Source of the DNA: Leptolinea sp. UBA5203
GTDB taxonomy: Bacteria > Chloroflexota > Anaerolineae > Anaerolineales > Anaerolineaceae
Assembly: GCA_002412765.1 (NCBI GenBank)
Contig: DHVR01000007.1
Span: 1 to 38,384 of the forward strand
Direction: 5' to 3'
DNA length: 38,384 bases
Shown here: positions 8,486 to 16,717 of the stretch, in pieces
How positions within the stretch are numbered: the first letter of the stretch is position 1
How the letters are laid out: every line of letters starts with the position of its first letter
Translations under genes and position numbers: made by a program
Notes under the pieces: generated by a model
What the model was told of the DNA's origin: nothing
The model's database searches: none
Seen by the model: the letters and a program-made list of their open reading frames with translations, nothing else

Positions 8486-9508
8486 TTATTCATTTTTCTG
8501 TACTTGTTCCTGAGCCGGTTTCTTTTTCTTTCTGGAGAGTAATTTCACCAGCAAGTAAATCGGGACGGTGATGACCAGGATAACGGGAGCTACAAAGAGC
8601 AGAATCCAGATTAAGACCGAGCCGATCCCCATGAGCACATTGACCAAGGTTTCCAAAGCGTCTTTGGCAATAAAAAGTGGCTGCCAGTTGGCAAAATCAA
8701 AGCCGCCTAGATCTTTCTTTTTTTGGTCTAACTTTTCTTGCAAGTCTTTTCGAATTTGATTGAGCTCTTCTTCACTTTGGTTGATGGTTACATTGATTGA
8801 GGAATAGGCAGAGGATTCTTCATAATATTTCATCTCCCCTTTGATGCGTTCAATATCAGAATCCAATTGTTGGATCTCTTTATAAATTGCCATCACATCT
8901 TCGATTTTCTTAGCAGAATCCAGAAAACTTACCATGGTAGCTTTGGCTGCTTCCAAACTAGTAAGCTGCGCATTTAAGTCGGTATATTCTTTGGTGACAT
9001 CCTGACCACTTATGCTTTCATTGGCGATATCCAGATCGGGATCATTCACCTGGGAACGCACAAAATCCATGGCGTCATTCAAACGATCAGCCGGAACTCT
9101 GAAATTGATGGTTGCCTGGGAGAGGTAATAATATCCATAGCCTTCAATGTATTGTGAAACGCGGTTAATATTGGATTGAATAACAAATCCGCCAAACTCA
9201 TCCGCCATACGTTGAATGCTGGTGCTGGAGGCTTGAGGATCAGTCACGGTGATTTCTATCGCAGCGTTATGAATAATCATGCGGTCAATTGTGCTGGCTT
9301 GCCCACCTGCATAATCGCCATCCGCTGCGGGCGCTTCCCGCGGCAAGATTTCATTATTCTGCATTTCAGGAGCATAACCGGAAACACCACCATCCGCAGA
9401 ACTGACGGTCATTTCACTCATCATATTTTCAACAGAGGCAGGCGCATGGGCTGCACAACTGCTTAACAAGAAAACCATTATCAGAAAAATTCCAATCTGT
9501 TTCTTCAT
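8486..9508 (-). CDS. DUF4349 domain-containing lipoprotein
   Basis: A 340-residue membrane-anchored envelope protein of unknown biochemical role. An N-terminal signal peptide ends in a lipobox (LLSSC, Cys18). The DUF4349 region follows (about 70-250), beginning with the strand IIHNAAIEITV. It includes a coiled coil rich in Leu, Glu and Lys (EYTDLNAQLTSLEA through DSDIERIKGEM). Near the C-terminus is one strong transmembrane segment (about 288-318) followed by a Lys-rich cytoplasmic tail (SRKKKKPAQ). The AGGAGAGATCAG leader before the ATG contains a good ribosome site. It is transcribed in the same direction as the metH operon and 96 nt beyond its last gene, so it could be a distal member or have its own promoter. 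Confidence 0.88.
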   Translation of the reverse strand: MKKQIGIFLIMVFLLSSCAAHAPASVENMMSEMTVSSADGGVSGYAPEMQNNEILPREAPAADGDYAGGQASTIDRMIIHNAAIEITVTDPQASSTSIQRMADEFGGFVIQSNINRVSQYIEGYGYYYLSQATINFRVPADRLNDAMDFVRSQVNDPDLDIANESISGQDVTKEYTDLNAQLTSLEAAKATMVSFLDSAKKIEDVMAIYKEIQQLDSDIERIKGEMKYYEESSAYSSINVTINQSEEELNQIRKDLQEKLDQKKKDLGGFDFANWQPLFIAKDALETLVNVLMGIGSVLIWILLFVAPVILVITVPIYLLVKLLSRKKKKPAQEQVQKNE

Positions 9509-9604
9509 CTGATCTCTCCTCAGGCTTTACTATAAATCTGGTTAACGGATTGATTTGGCGTATTTACTTGTTAAACGGAAGGAAGTAAAAAAAAGTTCCC
9601 TGGA

Positions 9605-10333
9605 TTACCAACCTTGTTTTAACCGCAGTGCATGTCTTCGGGGCAGTCCTTTATCAATGATTCTTTGTTGAACTTTGGAAACATCATATTCCACCCGCAT
9701 CAAGCGCCAGGCTTTTTGTTCGGTATCATATAGGGCAAAAGAAGCCCTTGGGTCATGATCTCGAGGTTGACCCACGGAACCGGGATTCAGAATGGTGCGC
9801 CCGTTGATCTTGTAAACTTCGCCAGGAGCCAGATATTTCCAGATGGCTTTTCTGGGACCATCACTTTCCACATAAATGGTGGGTTGATGGGTATGGCCGA
9901 CGAAGCAAATGTCCGTCTCAAAATATTCAAAATTGATGGAAGCCGTGTAAGTGTCCAGTAAATATTCCCAAACAGGGTTTCGTGGACTGCCGTGTACCAG
10001 GCAGACATTTTCAATAATTTCTTTTTCTTTTGCAAGACGAAGAAATTGCATACTATTGGCTGATAGGACTGATTTAGTCCATTGTGCTGAAATCCTGGCG
10101 TCTCGATTGAAGGCTTCCAAGTTAATATTGCCAAGGGTGGCCGCGTCGTGATTGCCAGTGAGTGTGATCAGATTGGGTAGGGATTGAATGATTTCCACGC
10201 ATTCATTGGGATCGGGGCCATATCCGACGATGTCGCCTAAACACCAAACAGCGTCGTACCTTCTGGCGGCGCTTAAAACAGCCTCCAGAGCTGATAAATT
10301 TGCATGGATGTCAGAAATTACAAGTACGTGCAT
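9605..10333 (-). CDS. YfcE/MJ0936-like calcineurin-type metallophosphoesterase
   Basis: A 242-residue cytoplasmic phosphodiesterase or phosphatase of the calcineurin superfamily. All metal-binding blocks are present: D8 and H10 in SDIHAN, D34 in CLGDIVGYGPDP, N61-H62-D63 in TGNHD, a VHGSP block and GHTHQP. This pattern is typical of the YfcE/MJ0936 branch, whose physiological substrates are mostly unknown. It is the last gene of the metH operon and starts 6 nt after the upstream DUF3048 gene. Its ribosome site (GAAGG) lies within the end of that gene, so translation may be coupled. No distinct terminator follows, only a T8 run at about 9588-9581 without a convincing stem. Confidence 0.88.
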   Translation of the reverse strand: MHVLVISDIHANLSALEAVLSAARRYDAVWCLGDIVGYGPDPNECVEIIQSLPNLITLTGNHDAATLGNINLEAFNRDARISAQWTKSVLSANSMQFLRLAKEKEIIENVCLVHGSPRNPVWEYLLDTYTASINFEYFETDICFVGHTHQPTIYVESDGPRKAIWKYLAPGEVYKINGRTILNPGSVGQPRDHDPRASFALYDTEQKAWRLMRVEYDVSKVQQRIIDKGLPRRHALRLKQGW

Positions 10334-10339
10334 AATCCT

Positions 10340-11539
10340 TCACGGTAGATTAAATTGAAATGTCCAATGGCCCGGATTTGATTCTTCCAAGGTAGAGGCA
10401 AGTCCACCTATGATGATCCATGTTTTCCCAGGTTTCAACGCTAACGACTCGCCGGCTTCGGTAAAGAATTGAAGCGGGTGATCAGTACCAACAAATTTCC
10501 AAACCCCTTCAACTGCAAGGCCATCCCGGAATAAAACAACCCGTTGACCGTTCCAGTTATACCATAAACCAACATCATGCAAGGTAGGTGCATATTGGGT
10601 ATAAGGTGCAAACAATAGGATGACGTTCTCGGCATGGATCAGTTCATTATTATTGCGGTCAATCAATGGGATCATACTGAGATTATTATCCGCAGCCACT
10701 TTTTCAATCCAGCGCAGGTAGCTTCCTTCGATATCGTCAAACTGCCATTCGCCAATATTGTAGGCGTTAAATTTGACCATCAAACTTTCGGCAGCAACAC
10801 CGGTTTTGGGTCGGTTCGAATCAAAATACATTCCCTTTAAATCGGGCTGGAAGTCAGTGGTTCCTTCCAGTTGGTTGTAATACTGGGTCAGAAGAGAAGT
10901 ATCAGCAAAAACACTAAAAACACTGTGATCGCCAACGTCACACAATGCAGGACAGGTTTTGGGTGCCTGAGAGATAGCACGATTCCCCAATTGATTGATG
11001 AGGGTTGGATTTACACTGGATTGATCCGCGCCGGCATAGCCCAGAATTCCTTGATACATCCGTACCAATTGGGCATCCACCAGACGACCGGATCGGATGG
11101 GGCCAACCTTTTCTGCGTCCTCTCCGTAATACAAGGCCAAAAAGCGATTGGTGCCTTCACCAATGAAATAATCAAAAACCATATCTGCACTGGAAAGTCC
11201 GGCGTGCGGCCTGCCTTCCCGGGGAAAATTGGAGACTTTGACCATCACAGGGTGACGCTTTAAAAGTTCTTGGTTTTCAACCATCAATCCAGTCAGTGGA
11301 TTCATCCCTTCGGGATATACCTCAGGTCCGGCAATAACCGGTGTAGAAGTGGGTGTCATGGTCGACGTTGCAGCCGGGCTTGGTGCGTTCGTGGGAATAC
11401 TGGTAGCGGTACTCGTGGGATTCCTTCGGGTCGGTGTATTTTCCAAGGTGGGTTCCGCAATCGGTTGAGATGAACAAGCACATACCAACAAAATGAAAGC
11501 AGGGATTATGAGTAGTTGGTAGTGAGTTGTTTTCTTCAT
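10340..11539 (-). CDS. DUF3048 (YerB-like) lipoprotein, copy 1
   Basis: A 399-residue predicted lipoprotein. A signal peptide ends at a lipobox (LLVCAC), followed by a Thr/Pro/Ser-rich linker (PTRRNPTSTATS region) and the two-part YerB fold. The N-terminal DUF3048 motifs are NPLTG, RPHAGLSSADMVFDY and IRSGRLVDAQLV; the C-terminal DUF3048_C part includes KPGKTWIIIGG. The family's function is unknown. The frame is open 18 codons further upstream from 11593, but ATG 11539 has a GAGGAAG ribosome site and begins exactly at the signal peptide. It is a diverged tandem duplicate of the next gene upstream, 16 nt away, and both share the metH transcript. Confidence 0.88.
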   Translation of the reverse strand: MKKTTHYQLLIIPAFILLVCACSSQPIAEPTLENTPTRRNPTSTATSIPTNAPSPAATSTMTPTSTPVIAGPEVYPEGMNPLTGLMVENQELLKRHPVMVKVSNFPREGRPHAGLSSADMVFDYFIGEGTNRFLALYYGEDAEKVGPIRSGRLVDAQLVRMYQGILGYAGADQSSVNPTLINQLGNRAISQAPKTCPALCDVGDHSVFSVFADTSLLTQYYNQLEGTTDFQPDLKGMYFDSNRPKTGVAAESLMVKFNAYNIGEWQFDDIEGSYLRWIEKVAADNNLSMIPLIDRNNNELIHAENVILLFAPYTQYAPTLHDVGLWYNWNGQRVVLFRDGLAVEGVWKFVGTDHPLQFFTEAGESLALKPGKTWIIIGGLASTLEESNPGHWTFQFNLP

Positions 11540-11555
11540 GTACTTCCTCAATGGA

Positions 11556-12833
11556 TCAGGGCAAATCAAAATACAGATAATACTTTCCTGCATCAGTTTG
11601 TTTAAATTCGGAAGCTAATCCAGCGATGACAATCCAGGTGTTACCAGGTTTCAGGCGATAAGGTGTGCCATCCTGATTTAAGAATACCATTGGTTTATTT
11701 CGATCCGGAGTGTACCAACCGCCTTGTATCATGACCCCGTCACGGAAGAAGTAGGCTTTTTCTCCGTGAGTGTTGTTCCAGATTTTGACATCGTGAGCGG
11801 TTGGTGCAATTTCATTGTATTCAGCAAAGAGAATGATAATATTTGAAAAGCTGATCTGATCGCCATTCACTTCATCCACCAGAGGGATCAGAGGATAATC
11901 AGCATCATCCCAGGATTCGATCCAGCGCAAGTACTTGCCGCTTGCCGCATTAAAGCGCCATTCACCACGATTCCAGCGGATAAATTGCACACCAACCGTA
12001 TCTGCAGGTTGGTTACTGAAGGGTGCCTGATTATCAAAAACCCAACTATTGAGGTAAGGTTTCTTGTTCTCAATTCCCTTATCATTGAGGAATTTTGTTA
12101 CCTCATTGGTAATGACGTAAACGCCTGTCGCGTCATGGGTTTCGTATCCACAAATGGGCGGGCAGGGGGATTCTTTAAATGCCAGAGAGTGTTCTCCCAG
12201 AATTTCCTGTATCACTTCTGTCCGGGCTTCATCGGCGTTGCCATAAACCAAAATCCCCTGAAACATACTGGTTAGTTGGGGATCAACCAAACGTCCAGAT
12301 CGCAAGGGCCAGGCTTTGGGTGTGTCTTTACTATAGAATAACGCCAGGAAGCGGTTCATATATTCGCCGATATAATATTCAAAAACTACATCCGCGTAGG
12401 ACAAACCTGCATGCGGGCGGCCTGTGCCAGCAGGGAAATTGGAAATTTTGGATAAAATGGGCCGGCGTTCCAGTATAGCAGGATCATCCACTTTTTCACC
12501 TGTCAGTGGATTGATATCCGGTGGAAAGCCATACAAACCATAGATATGATTTTCACCTGCTGAAGGCAAGGCAAAGAGATTGAGGTTTCCTTGTTGATTA
12601 ATCGCAAAGGGAGTTGGGGTAAAAGCAACATCATTGGGTTCAACCAAAACCATCTCAGGGACAGGTGTCGGTGTGGGTATCTCGGTGGGCACGACAGTAT
12701 CCGTGGGGACAGATACCTGGATGGTGGCTTCCCAAGGCTGGGTAACCGGCTGGCGTTTTTCCATCGGTTGGCAGGAACCCAATAAAACGCTCAGGAGAAC
12801 CGTGAAATGAATTATTCTTTTGCGGATGACCAT
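11556..12833 (-). CDS. DUF3048 (YerB-like) lipoprotein, copy 2
   Basis: A 425-residue predicted lipoprotein homologous to the 10340-11539 gene. The signal peptide ends in a lipobox (LLGSC, Cys21) and a Pro/Thr/Val linker follows. Shared YerB blocks are NPLTGEKVDDP, RPHAGLSYADVVFEYYIGE, LRSGRLVDPQL and, at the C-terminus, LKPGNTWIVIAGLASE. The start lies inside the end of coaBC (22-nt overlap in another frame), a strong sign of translational coupling. Compared with copy 1 it has a longer insert before the NPLTG block, including FTPTPFAINQQGNLNLFALP. No catalytic residues are known for the family. A cell-envelope role is inferred only from lipidation. Confidence 0.88.
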   Translation of the reverse strand: MVIRKRIIHFTVLLSVLLGSCQPMEKRQPVTQPWEATIQVSVPTDTVVPTEIPTPTPVPEMVLVEPNDVAFTPTPFAINQQGNLNLFALPSAGENHIYGLYGFPPDINPLTGEKVDDPAILERRPILSKISNFPAGTGRPHAGLSYADVVFEYYIGEYMNRFLALFYSKDTPKAWPLRSGRLVDPQLTSMFQGILVYGNADEARTEVIQEILGEHSLAFKESPCPPICGYETHDATGVYVITNEVTKFLNDKGIENKKPYLNSWVFDNQAPFSNQPADTVGVQFIRWNRGEWRFNAASGKYLRWIESWDDADYPLIPLVDEVNGDQISFSNIIILFAEYNEIAPTAHDVKIWNNTHGEKAYFFRDGVMIQGGWYTPDRNKPMVFLNQDGTPYRLKPGNTWIVIAGLASEFKQTDAGKYYLYFDLP

Positions 12834-14032
12834 AAGATTATCTTTTGGATGATTAGCTCCGCTACGTCGCTTTTTAGCATCATGGGGTGGTGTTCTATCG
12901 ATCCATCCGCCAAAATTAAAGCAACTTGATTGGTATCTCCTTCGAACCCCGTGTTCGGTTTGGAGATATCATTGGCGACAATCATATCCAATCCTTTTTT
13001 GCGAACTTTTTGTGATGCGTATTCGATGACTTGCTCACTCTCTGCTGCGAAACCAATCACTTTGATGTTTAACTGCTGACTTTCTTTCGCTTTGTGAACA
13101 GCAGAGAGAATATCCTCTGTCAGTTCCAGTTCAAGTTGTGGAATGCCATTGGCTTTCTTTATTTTAGTCTCATTTTGTATGGGGCGAAAGTCTGCAACGG
13201 CCGCGGACATGACCAAAACATCATGGAATGCGATTTGGTCCAATACCGCAGCATGCATGTCGCTGGCGCTGACCACATCTATGACTTTAATTTGATCCGG
13301 CAGGGTGAGATGGTGAGGAGATATGATCAATGTGACCTCCGCGCCAGCGTCCGCGGCAGCCCGGGCTACGGCCACGCCCTGTTTGCCTGAGGAACGGTTG
13401 GTAATACGGCGCACGGGGTCAATAGCTTCCTGGGTGCCCCCAGCAGTGATTAATATTTTTTTTCCCTTGAGTGGTCCTTCGCGCGAGAGAAGATAGCGAA
13501 TTCGGGCAGCCACATCGACTGGTTCGGCCATGCGGCCAAGGCCAATCAGTCCAGAGGCCAGGTGACCTGGCACGGGGCCGATAAAATGAAGCCCACGCTC
13601 TTTTAAGATTGAAACATTGGCTTGCGTGGCTGGGTGATCATACATCCCGGCATCCATGGCTGGGGCGAGTAACATGGGGCAGTGGCAGGCTAGAGCGGTC
13701 ACAGTGAGCAGATTATCCCCGAAGCCATGCGCTAACTTGGCCATGGTGTTGGCGGAGGCGGGCACGATGGCGTAAAAATCGGCTTTGTGTCCCAGCCCGA
13801 TGTGGGTAACATGCCCTTCGGAACCCCACAGATCCTCTTCGGTATAGGCTTTCACCCCGGTGACGGATTGGAAACTAAGCGGCGTGATAAATTTGGTGGC
13901 ACTCTCCGTGAGAATCGCGGAAACGATTGCACCTTGTTTGGTTAAGCGGGAGGCTAATTCCACAGCTTTATAGGCGGCGATGGAACCGGTGACTCCCAGA
14001 AGAATTTGTTTGTCCTGGAATGGATTAGTCAT
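12812..14032 (-). CDS. coaBC: Bifunctional phosphopantothenoylcysteine decarboxylase / phosphopantothenate--cysteine ligase
   Basis: Two steps of coenzyme A synthesis: CTP-dependent joining of 4'-phosphopantothenate to cysteine (CoaB, about 188-400) and FMN-dependent decarboxylation to 4'-phosphopantetheine (CoaC, about 1-180). CoaC signatures are GVTGSIAAYKA, the catalytic histidine H77 and PASANT (91-96). CoaB signatures are ITAGGTQEAIDPVRRITNRSSGKQG and the MSAAVADF block. Two CoaC positions look changed: the usual PxMNxxMW reads PAMDAGMY (D127, Y131), and the usual Cys of the ACGD flap is Ser (LASG, S160). Its start overlaps the coaX stop by 8 nt, so the two CoA genes are translationally coupled. 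Length is normal for the family. Confidence 0.95.
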   Translation of the reverse strand: MTNPFQDKQILLGVTGSIAAYKAVELASRLTKQGAIVSAILTESATKFITPLSFQSVTGVKAYTEEDLWGSEGHVTHIGLGHKADFYAIVPASANTMAKLAHGFGDNLLTVTALACHCPMLLAPAMDAGMYDHPATQANVSILKERGLHFIGPVPGHLASGLIGLGRMAEPVDVAARIRYLLSREGPLKGKKILITAGGTQEAIDPVRRITNRSSGKQGVAVARAAADAGAEVTLIISPHHLTLPDQIKVIDVVSASDMHAAVLDQIAFHDVLVMSAAVADFRPIQNETKIKKANGIPQLELELTEDILSAVHKAKESQQLNIKVIGFAAESEQVIEYASQKVRKKGLDMIVANDISKPNTGFEGDTNQVALILADGSIEHHPMMLKSDVAELIIQKIILWSSAKE

Positions 14033-14798
14033 GAGTTTGATTCATCTCCCAGATCAGCCGAATCCCATCCAGGGTCAACCAGGGATCAACGTGGTTAATG
14101 GAGGGAATGAGCTCGGCAATCATGCTGGCCAGTCCACCAGTAGCAATCACGGTGGTATCCTCGCCCAATTCTTTCTTAAAACGCTCAATCATACCTTCCA
14201 CCAGACCTACATAGCCAAAGATCAGGCCGGATTGCATGGCGTGCACGGTGTTCTTGCCGATGACGGATGGAGGAATGGCCAGATTAATTTTGGGTAATTG
14301 AGCTGTGCGTTCAAACAGGGCTTCTGCTCCAATATTAATTCCCGGGGCGATGGCGCCGCCCAGATATTCGGCGTCTCTGGAGACGGCGTCGAAGGTAGTC
14401 GCTGTGCCAAAATCCACAATGCAGGCCGGTAGACTATAATAGGCCTTGGCTGCTGCCGCATCCACGATGCGGTCCGCACCGATGGTGGAGGGGTTGTCAT
14501 AGGCGATGGTAATCCCGGTCTTCATGGTGTGATTGAAGATCATTGGACGCAGGCCGAGAAAGGTTTTGCAGGCTTCGGAAATTTTATCCGTCAGCGGAGG
14601 GACCACGGAAGCAATGAAAATGCCGTGAAGTTGACTGGCCGTGATGCCATAATGGCTGAGAAATCCGGAGATTTGCACACCGTACTCGTCTGGCATGCGG
14701 TCATAGGACGTGGCCATACGCCATTTGGCGGTCAGGTCATCGCCCTGGTAGAGGCCAATGGTGATATTGGTATTGCCGATGTCAATGGCAAGCAGCAT
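14025..14798 (-). CDS. coaX: Type III pantothenate kinase
   Basis: ATP-dependent phosphorylation of pantothenate, the first committed step of CoA synthesis. The 257-residue length is typical. Signatures are AIDIGNTN at the N-terminus (ATP phosphate binding), the GADR pantothenate motif in STIGADRIVDA, the second acidic motif VDFGTATTFD and the adenosine-binding VIATGGLA block. It lies 15 nt after the HMT-metF fusion and overlaps coaBC by 8 nt. A single operon thus supplies the pathway through phosphopantetheine. The AAGGATAAT leader before the ATG provides the ribosome site. Confidence 0.96.
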   Translation of the reverse strand: MLLAIDIGNTNITIGLYQGDDLTAKWRMATSYDRMPDEYGVQISGFLSHYGITASQLHGIFIASVVPPLTDKISEACKTFLGLRPMIFNHTMKTGITIAYDNPSTIGADRIVDAAAAKAYYSLPACIVDFGTATTFDAVSRDAEYLGGAIAPGINIGAEALFERTAQLPKINLAIPPSVIGKNTVHAMQSGLIFGYVGLVEGMIERFKKELGEDTTVIATGGLASMIAELIPSINHVDPWLTLDGIRLIWEMNQTHD

Positions 14799-14813
14799 AA
14801 ATATTATCCTTTG

Positions 14814-16703
14814 TTAATCCGCAGCGCGGATGGCTTCGATTATTTCAGCGGCTACATCATAACGATGGAAGGCCGGCATGAGATAAACGCCCTGAACAAA
14901 GGAGCGCATCTCATTAATTAATTCTATCGCAATTTTGATTCCGGTTTTAGTTTTTTGGCCCTCAATTTGGCTGTCTTCGGCGTCCTGCATTTGCTGCAGG
15001 TAGCGTTGGGGAATCTCAATGCCGGGGACTTCCTGATTCAGGAAGGTTGCATGGCGTACACTGGCGATGGGCAGGATCCCCACAAAAATGGGAATGGGCA
15101 GTTTGCCCAGCTCGGCTTCTGCCTGCTGCAAAAAGCGGCGGGCAATTTCGGGATCATAAACCGGCTGGGTCAGAATGAAATCCGCGCCGTTTTCGATTTT
15201 TTTAGCCAGGGTCTTGATTTCTTTCTCGGCATTTTTAGGATTTAAATTAAGCGCGGTACCCACCACAAAACTGGTGCGCTGGCCGATATTGTGACCGGTA
15301 TGATCCAACCCCAGGTTGAATTCCTGTTTGATCAGTTTAATTAATCCGGAGGGCACCAGGTCATATTGATCCATGGCTTCCGGGTAATCGCCGATGGAGG
15401 TTGGGTCGCCCATGACAACGAAAATGTTGCGCACTTCCAGGGCATGTGCAGCCAGCAGGTCTCCCTGCACGCGCAGCAGATTGCGCCCGCGGGTGGGGAA
15501 ATGCAGTACGGTTTCGATGTTCAGTTCTTTTTGCACCAGGTGACAGACGGCCCAGGGGCTCATGCGCATGCGTGCCATGGGGCTGTCGGCGACGTTGATT
15601 ACATCCGCCCCCGCTTCTTTTAACAGACTGGCGCCAGCCAGCAGTTTATGAGTGGAGAGGCCTTTGGGGGGATCCATCTCAATGGCGACGATGAATTTTC
15701 CGGCGGTAATTTTCTTGCATAATTCCGTAGGCTGATCTTCCAGCGAGATTTCGGTGCTTTCACTGTTGACGGAGATGGACTCCAACTTCAGCGTCTTGAA
15801 ATCCACGCCATTAAAGCGCTCCGCTATGGAAGCGATGTGAGCTGGGGTGGTGCCGCAGCATCCGCCAATGATGGACGTGCCGGCTTTCCAAAAGGTGAGG
15901 GCATACTGACCAAAATATTCCGGTGTAGCCGGGTACATGAAGCGTCCATCCACATTTTCAGGCCAACCTGCGTTCGGCATGACCGAGAAACTGGCTTCCG
16001 GGACGGCTTTGCGCATGGTGCGCAGGATGCGCAAGATTTGGTTGGGGCCGCCGGAACAATTGATACCGATCACATCAACGCCCAGGGCGGCAATGTCTTT
16101 TGCCACCCGTACCGGGTTGTCGCCCAATAGGGTACGGTCATCGCGGGTGAAGGTCATCGAGGCGATGATCGGAATCTCCGCAGAGGCTTCCCTGACGCCC
16201 TTGATGGCTTGCAGGATCTCATTGAGGTCCGAAATGGTCTCGATGATGATGGCGTCCACGCCGCCTTCAATCAGATATCCGGCTTGTTCTTTGAAAACCT
16301 TGCGGGCTTCCGCCTGCTGGATTTTACCAAAGGGCGCCAGGCGCGCACCCAGCGGGCCGATATCGCCAACAATGAAGATTTCCTTAAAGGAAGCATCGGC
16401 TGTTTTGCGGGCCAGGTCCACGCCAGCAAGATTGATTTCACAGATTTTATCCTGTAAATTTGAACGATCCAATTTAAAGCGATTCGCGCCAAAAGTGTTG
16501 GTTTGAATCATGCGCGCGCCGCTCTCAATATACAGGCGGTGCACGTCGGCCACGATGGCCGGCTGCTCAAGATTTAAGGCATCCAGGCAAGTCTCAATAT
16601 CCAGACCGCGCTGATTGAGAGTCGTGCCCATCGCGCCGTCGCCGACCAGAGGTGTGGATTGTTGTAAAGCGGCTCGAAAGCCGGAATAATTTCTTGTTTT
16701 CAT
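14814..16703 (-). CDS. Bifunctional homocysteine S-methyltransferase / 5,10-methylenetetrahydrofolate reductase
   Basis: A fusion of 629 residues like B. subtilis YitJ. Residues 1-300 form a zinc-dependent homocysteine methyltransferase barrel: GDGAMGTTL, zinc cysteine C216 in GINCSGGP, and C282-C283 in GGCCGTTPAHI. Residues from about 335 form a MetF-type FAD reductase barrel (AIEMDPPKG, VINVADSP, HFPTRGRN, FILTQPVYD), which makes 5-methyl-THF. The MTHFR half feeds methyl groups to MetH, encoded immediately upstream (14-nt gap). The HMT half may use another methyl donor such as S-methylmethionine, or act cobalamin-independently. It lacks the pterin and B12 domains of MetH. The AAGGAAAA ribosome site precedes ATG 16703. 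The HMT half is clearly related to the MetH N-terminus, but the two are diverged. Confidence 0.95.
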   Translation of the reverse strand: MKTRNYSGFRAALQQSTPLVGDGAMGTTLNQRGLDIETCLDALNLEQPAIVADVHRLYIESGARMIQTNTFGANRFKLDRSNLQDKICEINLAGVDLARKTADASFKEIFIVGDIGPLGARLAPFGKIQQAEARKVFKEQAGYLIEGGVDAIIIETISDLNEILQAIKGVREASAEIPIIASMTFTRDDRTLLGDNPVRVAKDIAALGVDVIGINCSGGPNQILRILRTMRKAVPEASFSVMPNAGWPENVDGRFMYPATPEYFGQYALTFWKAGTSIIGGCCGTTPAHIASIAERFNGVDFKTLKLESISVNSESTEISLEDQPTELCKKITAGKFIVAIEMDPPKGLSTHKLLAGASLLKEAGADVINVADSPMARMRMSPWAVCHLVQKELNIETVLHFPTRGRNLLRVQGDLLAAHALEVRNIFVVMGDPTSIGDYPEAMDQYDLVPSGLIKLIKQEFNLGLDHTGHNIGQRTSFVVGTALNLNPKNAEKEIKTLAKKIENGADFILTQPVYDPEIARRFLQQAEAELGKLPIPIFVGILPIASVRHATFLNQEVPGIEIPQRYLQQMQDAEDSQIEGQKTKTGIKIAIELINEMRSFVQGVYLMPAFHRYDVAAEIIEAIRAAD

Positions 16704-16717
16704 GCCAATTTTCCTTT

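Noticed and set aside
10812..10826. GGTTCGAATC, resembling a tRNA T-loop
   Set aside because: It lies inside the DUF3048 coding sequence. No acceptor, D or anticodon stems can be built around it.
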